Part shown: piece after piece, positions 38,540 to 47,549 of the stretch | Position numbering within the stretch: position 1 is the first letter of the stretch | How the letters are laid out: each line of letters opens with the position of its first letter | NCBI RefSeq assembly: GCF_016632335.1 | Contig: NZ_JAEPBG010000001.1 | Coordinates: 558,001 to 622,000, forward strand | Direction of reading: 5' to 3' | Length of the DNA stretch: 64,000 nucleotides | Origin: Noviherbaspirillum pedocola | GTDB lineage: Bacteria > Pseudomonadota > Gammaproteobacteria > Burkholderiales > Burkholderiaceae_D | Program-made: the position numbers and the translations under genes | Notes under the pieces: model-generated | Seen by the model: the letters and a program-made list of their open reading frames with translations, nothing else | Databases searched by the model: none | Told to the model about the DNA's origin: nothing

Positions 38540-39832
38540 GTGCCGGGCATGCCTGCCCAGGCGAGCCGCTCGAAGATCACCAGAGAAAGAACAGGAACAG
38601 ACTTGCGTTACCTACAAGCGCTCATCGCAGCTTCACTCATCGCATTCTTTGCGTTTGCGCTTATCATCGACCGTGCAGCCGGCGTCCTGTATGGCGCGCT
38701 GATTTTGACCAGCCTTGCCGCTCTGCTCAGCCGCAGCAAGCCAGAGAATCTCTCCTTCACTGAACTGTTGCGGTGCTATTGGCCGCTGATCCTTGCGCTG
38801 GCCGCGCCGCTTTTTGCTGTGTTGGCCAATGAGATGTCGCGCGGCCATTTCTCGGGCAGAAATATGGACGCGCCTCTGCGCCTGGCTCTGTTTCCCCTGG
38901 CGCTGTGGGCAGTATGGCTGTTGCCTATCGCTCGCCTGCGACAACTGCAATGGGCTTTCGTCGCTGGAGCCGTACTGTCCGCGATCAAGATCTATCTGCT
39001 ATCGCATAACGGTCAGGATCGCTATGTGACGGATTTCATTCCAATCACAATCTTCATCGAGATGGGCATGCTGCTCGGCGTGTATGCGCTGCTTTCCATC
39101 GCATGGAATGCCCGTGGAAACACGCTCTCGATCGCATTGAAGCTGGTGGCGGCGATTGCAATCCTCTACGGCAGCTATATTTCCCAGTCGCGCGGAGCCT
39201 GGGTAACGATTCCGCTGTTCGCCGCGATAGCGCTCGTTGCCTGCAATTCGATGAAGACAAAGACAAAGCTCGCGATCGCCGCGGCTTTGGTCGTGACGAT
39301 CGCGCTGGCGGGCGGCAATGCAACCAAGCTTCGTGAGCGTGTGGAAGTCGCGCGCAACGATATCCAGCAATATCTCCAGAAGAGCAATGTCGATACATCA
39401 ATCGGCATCCGTTTCCAGTTGTGGCGCGGCTCGATGGTGATCTTCAGCGAGCATCCGATTTTCGGCGTCGGCGTGGATCGATACCGCGATGCCCTAAAGG
39501 ACCTCGCTGCGCGCAAAATCATTTCTCCAACGGCATCCACTTATGCGCATTCCCATAATGAGATGCTCTTTGCGATGGCGAGGCTGGGTTTGGTAGGCCT
39601 GGCCGCGATGTTGGCGCTGCTGCTGGTTCCTGCGACCTATTTCGCGCGTGACCTGCGCCATGCGGACGGGCAGGTCCGCGCCTCGGCCTGCATGGGGCTT
39701 TCGCTGTGCACGGGCCTTCTGTTGCTTGGCTTCACCGACGTGGTGTTCCTTTGGTGGGAAGTCTTTCCGTTTTATTCCCTCAGCATCGCAAGCTTCATTG
39801 CGTTCGCCGCCAAACGCAAGGCCAAGGCTTGA
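38540..39832 (+). CDS. O-antigen ligase-family protein (WaaL-like)
   Basis: A polytopic membrane protein of 430 residues with about eleven hydrophobic helices. The long periplasmic loop carries features of the Wzy_C/WaaL family: SRGAWVTIP, FSEHPIFGVGVDRY and YAHSHNEML with the conserved histidine. It would join undecaprenyl-linked glycan to lipid A-core or to another acceptor. The start is uncertain: GTG at 38540, ATG at 38549, or a TTG after AGGAACAGAC (residue RYLQAL) are all possible. It follows the GT8 gene by 6 bases. Confidence 0.85.
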   Translation: MPGMPAQASRSKITRERTGTDLRYLQALIAASLIAFFAFALIIDRAAGVLYGALILTSLAALLSRSKPENLSFTELLRCYWPLILALAAPLFAVLANEMSRGHFSGRNMDAPLRLALFPLALWAVWLLPIARLRQLQWAFVAGAVLSAIKIYLLSHNGQDRYVTDFIPITIFIEMGMLLGVYALLSIAWNARGNTLSIALKLVAAIAILYGSYISQSRGAWVTIPLFAAIALVACNSMKTKTKLAIAAALVVTIALAGGNATKLRERVEVARNDIQQYLQKSNVDTSIGIRFQLWRGSMVIFSEHPIFGVGVDRYRDALKDLAARKIISPTASTYAHSHNEMLFAMARLGLVGLAAMLALLLVPATYFARDLRHADGQVRASACMGLSLCTGLLLLGFTDVVFLWWEVFPFYSLSIASFIAFAAKRKAKA

Positions 39833-39850
39833 AGGCGGCGGTAAGGCCGC

Positions 39851-40975
39851 TCAGCGCGCGGCCGCAAGCGCATTCATCACCGCAGCAACCGGTATCTCCT
39901 TGACCCAGTCGCTGCGCTTGGCCGCAGTAATCACGATGCTGTTTTCACGGTCTATCGGCGCCCATTCCGGGTTCTTTTGCCGCATCAGCGCAATCACCGG
40001 CACGCCGACCGCATTTGCCAGGTGCATCACCGCCGTCTCCACCGAAATGATCAGATCGCATTGCTTGAGCAACGCCGGCAACTGGAAGAAATTTTCCTGG
40101 GCCGAGAAGATACGTGTGCGTTCCAGCCGCTGATGCTCGATGGCATTGCGCGCTTCCTCGAGCCGCTCGGGCACCGCGTTGACGATGAAGCAGGCATCGC
40201 GCCAGGAAGGTTGCGCGCGCATCTCACGGATCAGCGCAGCGACCTTTTCAAGCGGCCAGCAGCGCTTGACGGTCTTCGCATACGGATTGATGAACACCAG
40301 CGTTGCGCCTTCGGGAAATTCCCACTGCCGCAATTGCTCATGCGCCGCGGCGATCCATGGCGCCGGAATATCGACGAAAGGCTGCCGCCCGGCCGGCGGC
40401 AATTCCAGTCCGAACAATTGCCGGAACCAGCCGCCATACACATCGGTGATATGCGCCTCAGGCATGCCCGGCGGCGCGTCCGGTGAAATCGCCGCATCCA
40501 GCTTGCGGTACGCAGGCAGATGATGCAGCTGCGTCAGCTTGGTCCGCGGCTTCATGCCAGCGACGAATCCATTCGGACTGATCTCGCGCGCGAGGCCAGC
40601 ATAGAAATGCGGTCTCAGCGTCGCCAGGGATACCACGAGCGGATAAGCCTCGCGCTGCGCTTCGGCGATGGACTCCTGGAACAGTTCCGGACTGTAGGTG
40701 CGCCGATAGACTTTCTCGAAGAATGGACAGGCTTCGACCCAGTCATACAGCGCATAGGATTTCAGGAACTTCCATTCCTCGCGCTTGCTGGTGCGCCGCA
40801 CCTCGTCCACCCACAGATGAATCTGCAGGCCCGGATGCGCCTGGGCGAATGCCTTGAAGAAGTTCTGCAGATAGGTGTAGTCGCCCAAGGCAAGATGAGC
40901 AATGAAGAGCATCTTGCCGCCGCTGGCAAGCAGCTCGGCCGGGACTGCGAATGGAGTGCTGGAGCTATCGTTCAT
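39851..40975 (-). CDS. glycosyltransferase family 9, second copy
   Basis: A 374-residue heptosyltransferase-like protein. Seen are LFIAHLALGDYTYLQNFFKAF near the N-terminus, FINPYAKTVKRCWPLEKVAAL, and the nucleotide-sugar motif ISVETAVMHLANAVGVPVIAL. It converges with the WaaL-like gene, ending 18 bases from it. Downstream partner of the minus-strand GT8 gene, so the GT9/GT8 pair occurs twice in opposite orientation. Confidence 0.88.
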   Translation of the reverse strand: MNDSSSTPFAVPAELLASGGKMLFIAHLALGDYTYLQNFFKAFAQAHPGLQIHLWVDEVRRTSKREEWKFLKSYALYDWVEACPFFEKVYRRTYSPELFQESIAEAQREAYPLVVSLATLRPHFYAGLAREISPNGFVAGMKPRTKLTQLHHLPAYRKLDAAISPDAPPGMPEAHITDVYGGWFRQLFGLELPPAGRQPFVDIPAPWIAAAHEQLRQWEFPEGATLVFINPYAKTVKRCWPLEKVAALIREMRAQPSWRDACFIVNAVPERLEEARNAIEHQRLERTRIFSAQENFFQLPALLKQCDLIISVETAVMHLANAVGVPVIALMRQKNPEWAPIDRENSIVITAAKRSDWVKEIPVAAVMNALAAAR

Positions 40976-41050
40976 GCTGATTCATGTGCTTGCATGGCTG
41001 CTGCGCCGGGGGAAGGCATCGGAAGGATGGCTGGATGTCGCTGCACCGTT

Positions 41051-42040
41051 TCAACCGGTGGCGCGCGCTCGACTGCGTTTTTTCGCCAGATAGCGCCAAT
41101 ACCATGCGAGCGAATTACCGAACTCGCGACGCTGGAACAGAAAACGCGAATACATGCGCATTTCCTTGTAGTTCTGTGGCGCGGCTTCAAGCGGCAAATC
41201 GCCCCACGGCGACATCGCATGATACGTGCGGAACAGCTCCGTCGCCTCATGCCCCGTCCACAGGCTCCATGGCTTGACCGATCCGGCGAAATGGATGAAC
41301 ACCGCTTCGCCCTGCAGGCTCAGCTTGCGCCGGTCCCGTTCCAGGTCCGCGACAAGGCCGTAGATATGGTTCCACTTGTTATCAAGGAACAGCGTCCTGT
41401 CTTCAAGCGCCAGGTTCAGTGCGTCCTGGTCCTGAAAGCGCAGATCTTCCCTGTCGCTGGACAGCACCTCGACCGCCTTTTCCGAAATGCCAGCTGCCAT
41501 CCATGCCGCCACATCGACGAGCATCATGCCGGCGTTGAAATACAGCTTGCTGCGCATGTCCAGGGCTTTCGTGCGGCGAGCCATCGTCACCGGCGCATCG
41601 GGCACCGCAGCCACGACCTTGCCGGCAAGGTCGAGGGTGCGCAGCTCGTCCACATTGCCCACGCAGAGTATGTCTGCGTCCAGGTACACGACTCTGTCGG
41701 CGACGCCGGCCAGAACCTTGGGTACCACCAGCCGGGTGAAGGTGGCTGCGGAATAGTAGGACGACTTGATGAAGTGGTGAAATTCGCGGAACTGCTCGGG
41801 GTCGATCACATGGATCATGGTGCCCACGCCGAAGCGCTGTTCCAGCTGCGCTACCCGGCGCCGGTTCTCGTCGGAGATCGAGAAGACGAACACATGAAAC
41901 ACGAAGTGTGCGCCGGCATTGTTGGCCATGATCGACGCGATGGTCGCGCCCATGCGCGGCACATAGCGATCATCAACACAGAACGCGACATGCAGAATGG
42001 CCGACCTTGCGCCGGAAGCAGTGTTCGAAGGATTTTCCAT
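41051..42040 (-). CDS. glycosyltransferase family 8, second copy
   Basis: A 329-residue GT8 with HVAFCVDDRYVPRMGATIASI, the DxD site RVVYLDADILCVGN, NAGMMLVDVAAW, FQDQDALNLAL and FIHFAGSVKPW. The motifs match the GT8 at 37.5 kb one for one, suggesting an old duplication followed by divergence. The start at 42040 (MENPSNTASG) is taken because similarity begins shortly after; a longer open frame upstream lacks family sequence. Confidence 0.9.
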   Translation of the reverse strand: MENPSNTASGARSAILHVAFCVDDRYVPRMGATIASIMANNAGAHFVFHVFVFSISDENRRRVAQLEQRFGVGTMIHVIDPEQFREFHHFIKSSYYSAATFTRLVVPKVLAGVADRVVYLDADILCVGNVDELRTLDLAGKVVAAVPDAPVTMARRTKALDMRSKLYFNAGMMLVDVAAWMAAGISEKAVEVLSSDREDLRFQDQDALNLALEDRTLFLDNKWNHIYGLVADLERDRRKLSLQGEAVFIHFAGSVKPWSLWTGHEATELFRTYHAMSPWGDLPLEAAPQNYKEMRMYSRFLFQRREFGNSLAWYWRYLAKKRSRARATG

Positions 42041-42208
42041 GGGGCTCAGTTTTGCATATCCTCGTGGGGCAGGCGTGGATCGCCGCCAAGGTCCGAGGCC
42101 CCATGCCAGGCGCGAAAAAGAACGGCTGGCGTCAAGGCGGCACACGGACGAAAGGCACGGATTTTACCCGCACCGCGGTCCGCGTGGAAACCTTGCGCCC
42201 GCGCGGGC

Positions 42209-42679
42209 TCAGGCGTAGCTCTGCGCCGCCATGCGCGCGGCGGGACTGGCCGGCGCGGGCGCTGCCGCCTGGGCCTTGTCCGGATCAATTTGCAGCCAGG
42301 CGTCGCGCAGCTCGGTGAGCAGGCGCTGCGCTTCGAGCAGATGCTCGGGCTCGTTGTGCAGATTCCCCTGCAACATTCGGCCTTCGATGTACAGGTAGAG
42401 CGCGTCCAGGCTCTGCGCGATCTCCCCGCCCACGTCCTTGTTCAGACTCGCTCGCAAACCTTCGCCGACGATGGTGACGGCACGCGAAATGGCGCGCCCC
42501 TTCGCAGCGACATTGCCGTTGCGCATTTCATTGAGTCCGGTGGAAATCTGCGCGAGCGCGCCGTCGAACAGCATGACGATCAGACGATGCGGGCTGGCGA
42601 ATCCCACGCCGGTTTCCACACCCAGCGTTGCGTAGGCGCTGGCACCTTTATTAGCCGAACCGAAAGCTGAACCAAACAT
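42209..42679 (-). CDS. fliS: flagellar export chaperone FliS
   Basis: FliS binds the C-terminus of flagellin in the cytoplasm and prevents premature assembly. The 156-residue protein has the FliS core, ASAYATLGVETGVGFASPHRLIVMLFDGAL, and a helical bundle followed by a Pro/Ala-rich tail. The ATG at 42679 follows AGAGGA by 5 bases; an ATG two codons upstream is inside the ribosome site. Last gene of the fliC-flaG-fliD-fliT-fliS series. Confidence 0.93.
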   Translation of the reverse strand: MFGSAFGSANKGASAYATLGVETGVGFASPHRLIVMLFDGALAQISTGLNEMRNGNVAAKGRAISRAVTIVGEGLRASLNKDVGGEIAQSLDALYLYIEGRMLQGNLHNEPEHLLEAQRLLTELRDAWLQIDPDKAQAAAPAPASPAARMAAQSYA

Positions 42680-42899
42680 TGGCATCCTCTGAAAAACCGT
42701 GCGCCATAACCACTATGGCAAGCGCGTTGTTGGCTGCGATCTGTGCGCGCCGCGCTGTTGCAACCATGATTTCCTTAACGGCAGCTTCGGGTTTTTCTGT
42801 AGTAAAAAAATGCAAGGATTGCTTGCGGAAAAGGCATCGGGGCGACGTTCATCAGCGTGGCGCCGGCGTTTGCGATACCAGCCCCTGCATCATTGCCTG

Positions 42900-43241
42900 C
42901 TAGCGCGGACCCTGTCCGCCATAGGCGTTCGCAAGCTTTCTCGACGAGCCGGCGCTGCGCAATTGCACAGCGATTTCTTCGCGCCACGGCGCAAGCAGGC
43001 GCTGCGCCTCGCGCTGATTGGAGAGAGTTTGCAGGATCAGTGCTTCGATGCGCTCGGGCGCGGCCCATTGCGCGCGCTGCGCTGCATCGAAAGCCTGCAG
43101 CCGCGCCAGGAGCGCTGCTTCACCCGCGTTGAGCGCGGCGAAACTCTCCCAATCGCGCTCGCGGCAAACACGCAGCATGTCAAGGCTCAGCTCGGCGAGC
43201 TGCTGGTAAATGGCGCACAGGCCGGATGAATCACCGCTCAT
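42900..43241 (-). CDS. fliT: flagellar protein FliT (probable)
   Basis: A 113-residue, mostly helical protein directly downstream of fliD: LCAIYQQLAELSLDMLRVCRERDWESFAALNAGEAALL, ending in a basic tail. Position, size and helical pattern match FliT, the FliD chaperone and FlhDC antagonist, though sequence conservation in this family is low. The ATG at 43241 lies 6 bases from the fliD stop; a TTG at 43250 overlapping that stop is the alternative. Confidence 0.75.
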   Translation of the reverse strand: MSGDSSGLCAIYQQLAELSLDMLRVCRERDWESFAALNAGEAALLARLQAFDAAQRAQWAAPERIEALILQTLSNQREAQRLLAPWREEIAVQLRSAGSSRKLANAYGGQGPR

Positions 43242-43246
43242 GGTGC

Positions 43247-45253
43247 TCAACTACTGCTCGAATTCGCCTTGATCGCGGCGAGTTGCTGCGTCAGGTAGGT
43301 GCTGGTCGCGGTAAGGCCGCTGAGCTGCGTGTCGAGCGCATTGAATTGTGCGCGCAGCGCCGTTTCCCTGAGAGTCAGCCTTTGACTCATGGCATCCTCC
43401 TGCTTCTGCACCGCCTTGATCGCCGCATTGATGCCCTTGGTGTGTGCGCTGATGCTGCCATCGGTATCAAGGACTCCGGCGATCAGGTCATCCAGCTGGC
43501 TGGCATAGCCCTTCGCATAGCGGATGGTTCCGCGATCGCCGATCGCGCCGCCCGTCACCAGCATGGAAAGTCCTTCCGATGCGTCGCCATTGGCGCCGGT
43601 GAGCTTCTGCCCGCTGCCGGACGCAGCCATGCCATTGATCGTGCCGGCCACATCGACGCCGTCGCTGGCTACAGGACTCGCGCCCACCAGGTTGGCCGCA
43701 GCGGTGCCGGCAAGCGTGATCTTCGACGCCGAGCCGTAGCGGTTCGAGGTGAAGCTGAGAACATTGCTGCTGTCCGCGCTCACCGCCACGCCGGAATCGG
43801 AAAATGCGCTGTTGCCATTGATTTGCGACTCGATTTGCAGCGCCAATGCGCTTGCGGTCTGGTAGTCGCCAGGCTTGAGCGTGATCGTCGCGCTGTTGCC
43901 GTCCAGGTTCACCGTCAGGCTGTCGTTGACGCCTGCGGTGATCGTGGTGCTGCCCAGAGCCGAACTTCCGACGAGACTGCCCTGTGTCGCCAGTCGGGAG
44001 ACGCTGACCGCATAAGTGCCCGCCTTGGTGGCAGGAGTCGCATCCTGATAACTGACCAGTGCGTCGCTGGCATTGCCGGCCACGGCGAACAGGCTCGCCA
44101 CATCATTGAAATTGGACGTCAGCGCCTTGTTCAGCTTGGCCGAGTCCAGCGCCAGCGTCCCATCCTTCTGGAAGCTCACGCCGATGTCGGCGAGCCGGCT
44201 GTACGCTCCGCCGCCCGCGACCACGTTGGACAGCATGCTGCGCATGCGTGTCTGCAGGTTGCGCACCGTAGAGTCGCCGTTGAGCACAGCGGCGGTCTTG
44301 GTTTCCGCATTGTAGGAAGTCGCGTCGGTCAGGGTCTTGCTGGCGGCATTGTAGGCGTCGACGAATTTCTTTACTGCCGAGCTTGCCGATGCGGTGTCGC
44401 GCGCCACGCTCAATGTCGTCGGGCTGCCAGCATTGGTCTTGGTCAGGTCCAGCGTCACGCCATCGATGAGGTCGGTCACATGGTTCGACGGCTTCGTCAC
44501 CGCCAGGCCATCGATGCTGAACTTCGCATCCTGCGCCGCGATGGTCTGCTGCATCGCCTGGCTGCCAGCCGGGTCCTGCGACAGCAGGCTTGACAAGGCC
44601 GCATCGCCCGACACCGAGATCTTCATGCTCGACGCCGCGCCGGTGGCGCTGTTGGTCAGCACCAGCCGGTTCGGCGCGGCGCTGCCATCGTTGACGATGG
44701 AGGCGGTCACGCCCATGCCGGCGGCATTGATGGCATCGCGTATGCCGGACAGCGTCGCATGCGTGCTGTCGATGGTGACGCTCTTGCTGCCGCTGCCGCT
44801 GGACGCGAAGGAGGCGCCGGTGTACTTGCCGGTGGACGCGTCGAGACTGCCGCCGCTGACGGTGCCGAAATCGAAGGTGATGGTGCCGGTGCCGATGGCG
44901 GCGCTGGTGCTCGCCTGCCCGGCCGAGACCAGCTTCTGTGCCTGCGCGAGCTGCGTGACTTCGAGCGCGTAGCTGCCCGGCGCGGCGCTGGAGCTGGCGC
45001 TGGCCGTCATCACGGCGCTGTCGCCCACCGTGGCCTTCACTGCCTGGAAGCTCTTGACGTCGGTCAGTCCGTCGAGCGCTGACTGGAAGCTGGACAACGC
45101 GCTCTTGACCTGGCCAAGCGCCGAGACTTGCGACTGGTAGGTCGCTTCCTTCTTTTGCAGCAGCGTCAGCGGCTGACTTTCCTGCGTCATCAATTGCGAC
45201 ACCAGGCTGTTGACATCCAGTCCGGAGCCGATGCCCGGCGACGAGATTCCCAT
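43247..45253 (-). CDS. fliD: flagellar hook-associated protein 2 (filament cap)
   Basis: FliD caps the growing filament and guides flagellin insertion. At 668 residues it is longer than the ~470 of E. coli, mainly through the central D2-D4 region. The N-terminus has the FliD signature ISSPGIGSGLDVNSLVSQLM and QPLTLLQKKEATYQSQVSALGQ; the C-terminus is a long coiled coil ending ALDTQLSGLTATSTYLTQQL. It starts 13 bases after the flaG stop. Confidence 0.96.
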   Translation of the reverse strand: MGISSPGIGSGLDVNSLVSQLMTQESQPLTLLQKKEATYQSQVSALGQVKSALSSFQSALDGLTDVKSFQAVKATVGDSAVMTASASSSAAPGSYALEVTQLAQAQKLVSAGQASTSAAIGTGTITFDFGTVSGGSLDASTGKYTGASFASSGSGSKSVTIDSTHATLSGIRDAINAAGMGVTASIVNDGSAAPNRLVLTNSATGAASSMKISVSGDAALSSLLSQDPAGSQAMQQTIAAQDAKFSIDGLAVTKPSNHVTDLIDGVTLDLTKTNAGSPTTLSVARDTASASSAVKKFVDAYNAASKTLTDATSYNAETKTAAVLNGDSTVRNLQTRMRSMLSNVVAGGGAYSRLADIGVSFQKDGTLALDSAKLNKALTSNFNDVASLFAVAGNASDALVSYQDATPATKAGTYAVSVSRLATQGSLVGSSALGSTTITAGVNDSLTVNLDGNSATITLKPGDYQTASALALQIESQINGNSAFSDSGVAVSADSSNVLSFTSNRYGSASKITLAGTAAANLVGASPVASDGVDVAGTINGMAASGSGQKLTGANGDASEGLSMLVTGGAIGDRGTIRYAKGYASQLDDLIAGVLDTDGSISAHTKGINAAIKAVQKQEDAMSQRLTLRETALRAQFNALDTQLSGLTATSTYLTQQLAAIKANSSSS

Positions 45254-45266
45254 GGGGCCTCCGCTT

Positions 45267-45656
45267 TCAGGCCTCTGTCTTCAACAGATGGCCCTGCAGG
45301 TTTTCAATGTCCTTGGCAAGGGCCAAGGCTTCCTTGGTCGGATACTGGCGCAGCACCGTGTTGGTCTCGGTATCGACCAGCTTGACGACGGTGCGACCGC
45401 TGTCGGCATCGATGCTGAACTCGATGTTGTTGGAGAAGGTCTTGAGGAAGGTATTGATCGCATCGACCGATCCCTTCAATTCCTTCTTCTGCGCTTCGCT
45501 GGAGGAAGCTGTGTCTCCAGACACGCCGGATGTTGGCTTTGCCACAGCGGCAGTCTGCGCGGCTGGCGCGGATTGCGCAGCCTGCGCATCGAGATTGGCT
45601 TTCTGCAACGACTGCATGGCACTGGCGGCGGAATTGCCGACCGAACTGACATTCAT
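45267..45656 (-). CDS. flaG: flagellar protein FlaG
   Basis: A 129-residue protein with an Ala/Gln-rich variable N-terminal half and a conserved C-terminal FlaG domain: NTFLKTFSNNIEFSIDADSG, TVVKLVDTETNTVLRQYPTKEAL. FlaG influences filament length in several genera. It lies between fliC and fliD on the same strand. Confidence 0.92.
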   Translation of the reverse strand: MNVSSVGNSAASAMQSLQKANLDAQAAQSAPAAQTAAVAKPTSGVSGDTASSSEAQKKELKGSVDAINTFLKTFSNNIEFSIDADSGRTVVKLVDTETNTVLRQYPTKEALALAKDIENLQGHLLKTEA

Positions 45657-45682
45657 GATGCACTCTCCCTGGTAAAGACAAA

Positions 45683-45708
45683 GCGGAAAACAGTCGCCTG
45701 TTTTCCGC
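45683..45708 (-). terminator. hairpin after fliC
   Basis: A perfect 11-bp stem (GCGGAAAACAG / CTGTTTTCCGC) with a TCGC loop lies 50 bases after the fliC stop, followed on the minus strand by TTTGTCTTT. It likely reduces read-through from fliC into flaG-fliD. Confidence 0.65.
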
Positions 45709-45757
45709 CTTGTTCAAGCGATCGTCTCTTTGGACTGCGGCAATCGCCCTTGCGGCA

Positions 45758-47230
45758 TCAGCGCAGCAGCGACATCACGCTGTTCGGCAGCTGGTTGGCC
45801 TGCGCCAGCATCGCGGTGCCCGCCTGTTGCAGGATCTGGTTGCGGGTCATGTTTGCGGACTCCGAAGCGAAGTCGGTGTCCTGGATGCGGCTGCGGGAGG
45901 CGCTCAGGTTCTCCGACGAGGCCTGCAGGTTGCTGATCGTCGAGGTGAAGCGGTTCTGCAGTGCGCCCAGTGCGGCGCGGTTGTTGTTGATCGACTGCAG
46001 CGCCGAGTCGATCACGTCGAGCGCATTGTTGGCGCCGGAAGCGGTCGAGACGTCGATGGCGGCGACCGAGGACAGCGAGCTGGCGGCCGAGGTGCCGCTG
46101 ATCAGCGTGCTGGTGGCATCGGTGGAGGTGACGGTGAAGCCGTTGGACGACTTGAAGGACACTGAGCCGCCGACGGTAGCCGCATCGCCTACGGAGCCAG
46201 CCGCGGCCAGGGTGACCTGGGTGCCCGAAGCGCCCTGCACTTTCGCGCCGGTGGTGCCGGAGACGCCGACGAGCTTGATGTCAGCGCCGTCGGAGTTCGT
46301 CAGTTTCAGGTTGCCCGAGGAGTCGGCCACGGCGGAGATGTTGGTCGACGAGCTTTGCGAGTTGATCGATGCGGCCAGGCTCGACAGGTCGTTGCTGTTG
46401 GAAACCGTGCCCGTGATGTTGACCGTGGTGCCGTTGCTGCCGGTCAGCTTGAAGCTGACCGAACCGGTGCCGACGTTCGACAGCGTGGCGTCGGTTTTCG
46501 CCGTGGCGCTGACGCCGGTCGATGAGGAACTGGCATTGATGCTTGCGGCAATGGTTTGTGCCGAATCACCCGCAGCGACCGAGACCGTGCTCGTGGTGCC
46601 GTTGCCGCCGATGGTCAGGGTTTGAGAAGCCGTGTTGTTCGCTGCCGCGGTGGCAGCCGTCGTGCCTGCCTTGGCCGCGGTGATGGAAGTGGCGCTGGCG
46701 TTGGTACTGACCGAGTAGTTGCCCAGGTCGGTCGCCTTGGCGCTGGCAATCGAGAAGCCCACGGTCTGGTTCGCGTTGGCGCCGACCTGGAACTGGATGT
46801 TGCCCATGCTGCCGTCCAGGATGTTCTGGCCGTTGAACTGGGTCGTGGTCGCGGTGCGGTTGATTTCCTGTGCCAGCTGGCTGACTTCCTTCTGCAGCGC
46901 GGCGCGGTCGGACGACGAGTTCGAGCCGTTGGCTGCCTGCACCGACAGGTCACGCATGCGCTGCAGCATGTCGCTGGTGGTGGAGAGGCCGCCTTCTGCG
47001 GTCTGGGTCATCGAGATCGCGTCGTTCGCATTGCGCGATGCCTGGTTCAAACCGTTGATCTGCGAGGTCATGCGGTTGGAGATCGCCAGGCCGGCGGCGT
47101 CATCCTTGGCGCTGTTGATGCGCAGTCCCGAGGACAGGCGCTGCAGCGAAGTCTGCAGCGAGGTTTGCGAAGAACTCAGATTGCGCTGGGCGTTCAGGGA
47201 AGCAATATTGGTATTGATTACGGAAGACAT
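45758..47230 (-). CDS. fliC: flagellin
   Basis: The 490-residue filament protein has conserved D0/D1 ends: [40 protein letters not shown] near the N-terminus and [20 protein letters not shown] near the C-terminus. The Ser/Thr/Gly-rich centre (residues ~170-390) is the variable surface part and repeats motifs of the [12 protein letters not shown] type. A sigma-28 promoter lies 72 bases upstream, and the ribosome site TAGGAGAT precedes the ATG. Confidence 0.97.
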   Translation of the reverse strand: MSSVINTNIASLNAQRNLSSSQTSLQTSLQRLSSGLRINSAKDDAAGLAISNRMTSQINGLNQASRNANDAISMTQTAEGGLSTTSDMLQRMRDLSVQAANGSNSSSDRAALQKEVSQLAQEINRTATTTQFNGQNILDGSMGNIQFQVGANANQTVGFSIASAKATDLGNYSVSTNASATSITAAKAGTTAATAAANNTASQTLTIGGNGTTSTVSVAAGDSAQTIAASINASSSSTGVSATAKTDATLSNVGTGSVSFKLTGSNGTTVNITGTVSNSNDLSSLAASINSQSSSTNISAVADSSGNLKLTNSDGADIKLVGVSGTTGAKVQGASGTQVTLAAAGSVGDAATVGGSVSFKSSNGFTVTSTDATSTLISGTSAASSLSSVAAIDVSTASGANNALDVIDSALQSINNNRAALGALQNRFTSTISNLQASSENLSASRSRIQDTDFASESANMTRNQILQQAGTAMLAQANQLPNSVMSLLR

Positions 47231-47301
47231 TCCAATCTCCTAGTTGACTCGTTACGTTAGGGTTTGGCCTTTTCTGGCCCTCCCCCGCAGCGCGTTTTTC
47301 G

Positions 47302-47328
47302 CAATCGCCGGGAGGCATGATTGCTTTA
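47302..47328 (-). promoter_or_regulatory. sigma-28 (FliA) promoter of fliC
   Basis: On the minus strand TAAAGCAA (47321-47328), an 11-base spacer and GGCGATTG (47302-47309) fit the FliA pattern TAAAGTTT-N11-GCCGATAA well in the -35 and in the CGAT core. Confidence 0.75.
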
Positions 47329-47440
47329 CGGACAGTCCTGAAAAACCTTGAGAGATTTTTTGAAAAAAATTGCCATAAGATTTCCATCCGCATATCTGCC
47401 ATAGTCAGCCGGCCGTCGGCACGCTCGTTCGGGCTGCGGT

Positions 47441-47468
47441 TTGTGTACGGCGCGGCCCTTGGTATACT
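47441..47468 (+). promoter_or_regulatory. candidate sigma-70 promoter of the CorC-type gene
   Basis: TTGTGT (47441-47446), 16-base spacer, TATACT (47463-47468), about 80 bases upstream of the coding start. Confidence 0.5.
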
Positions 47469-47549
47469 GCGGCAACCCTGATGATATTCAGACAAGATCA
47501 ATAACCCACCGCCGGCGCCCCGCCCGGCATTCCTTCCCTCGGTGATGCA

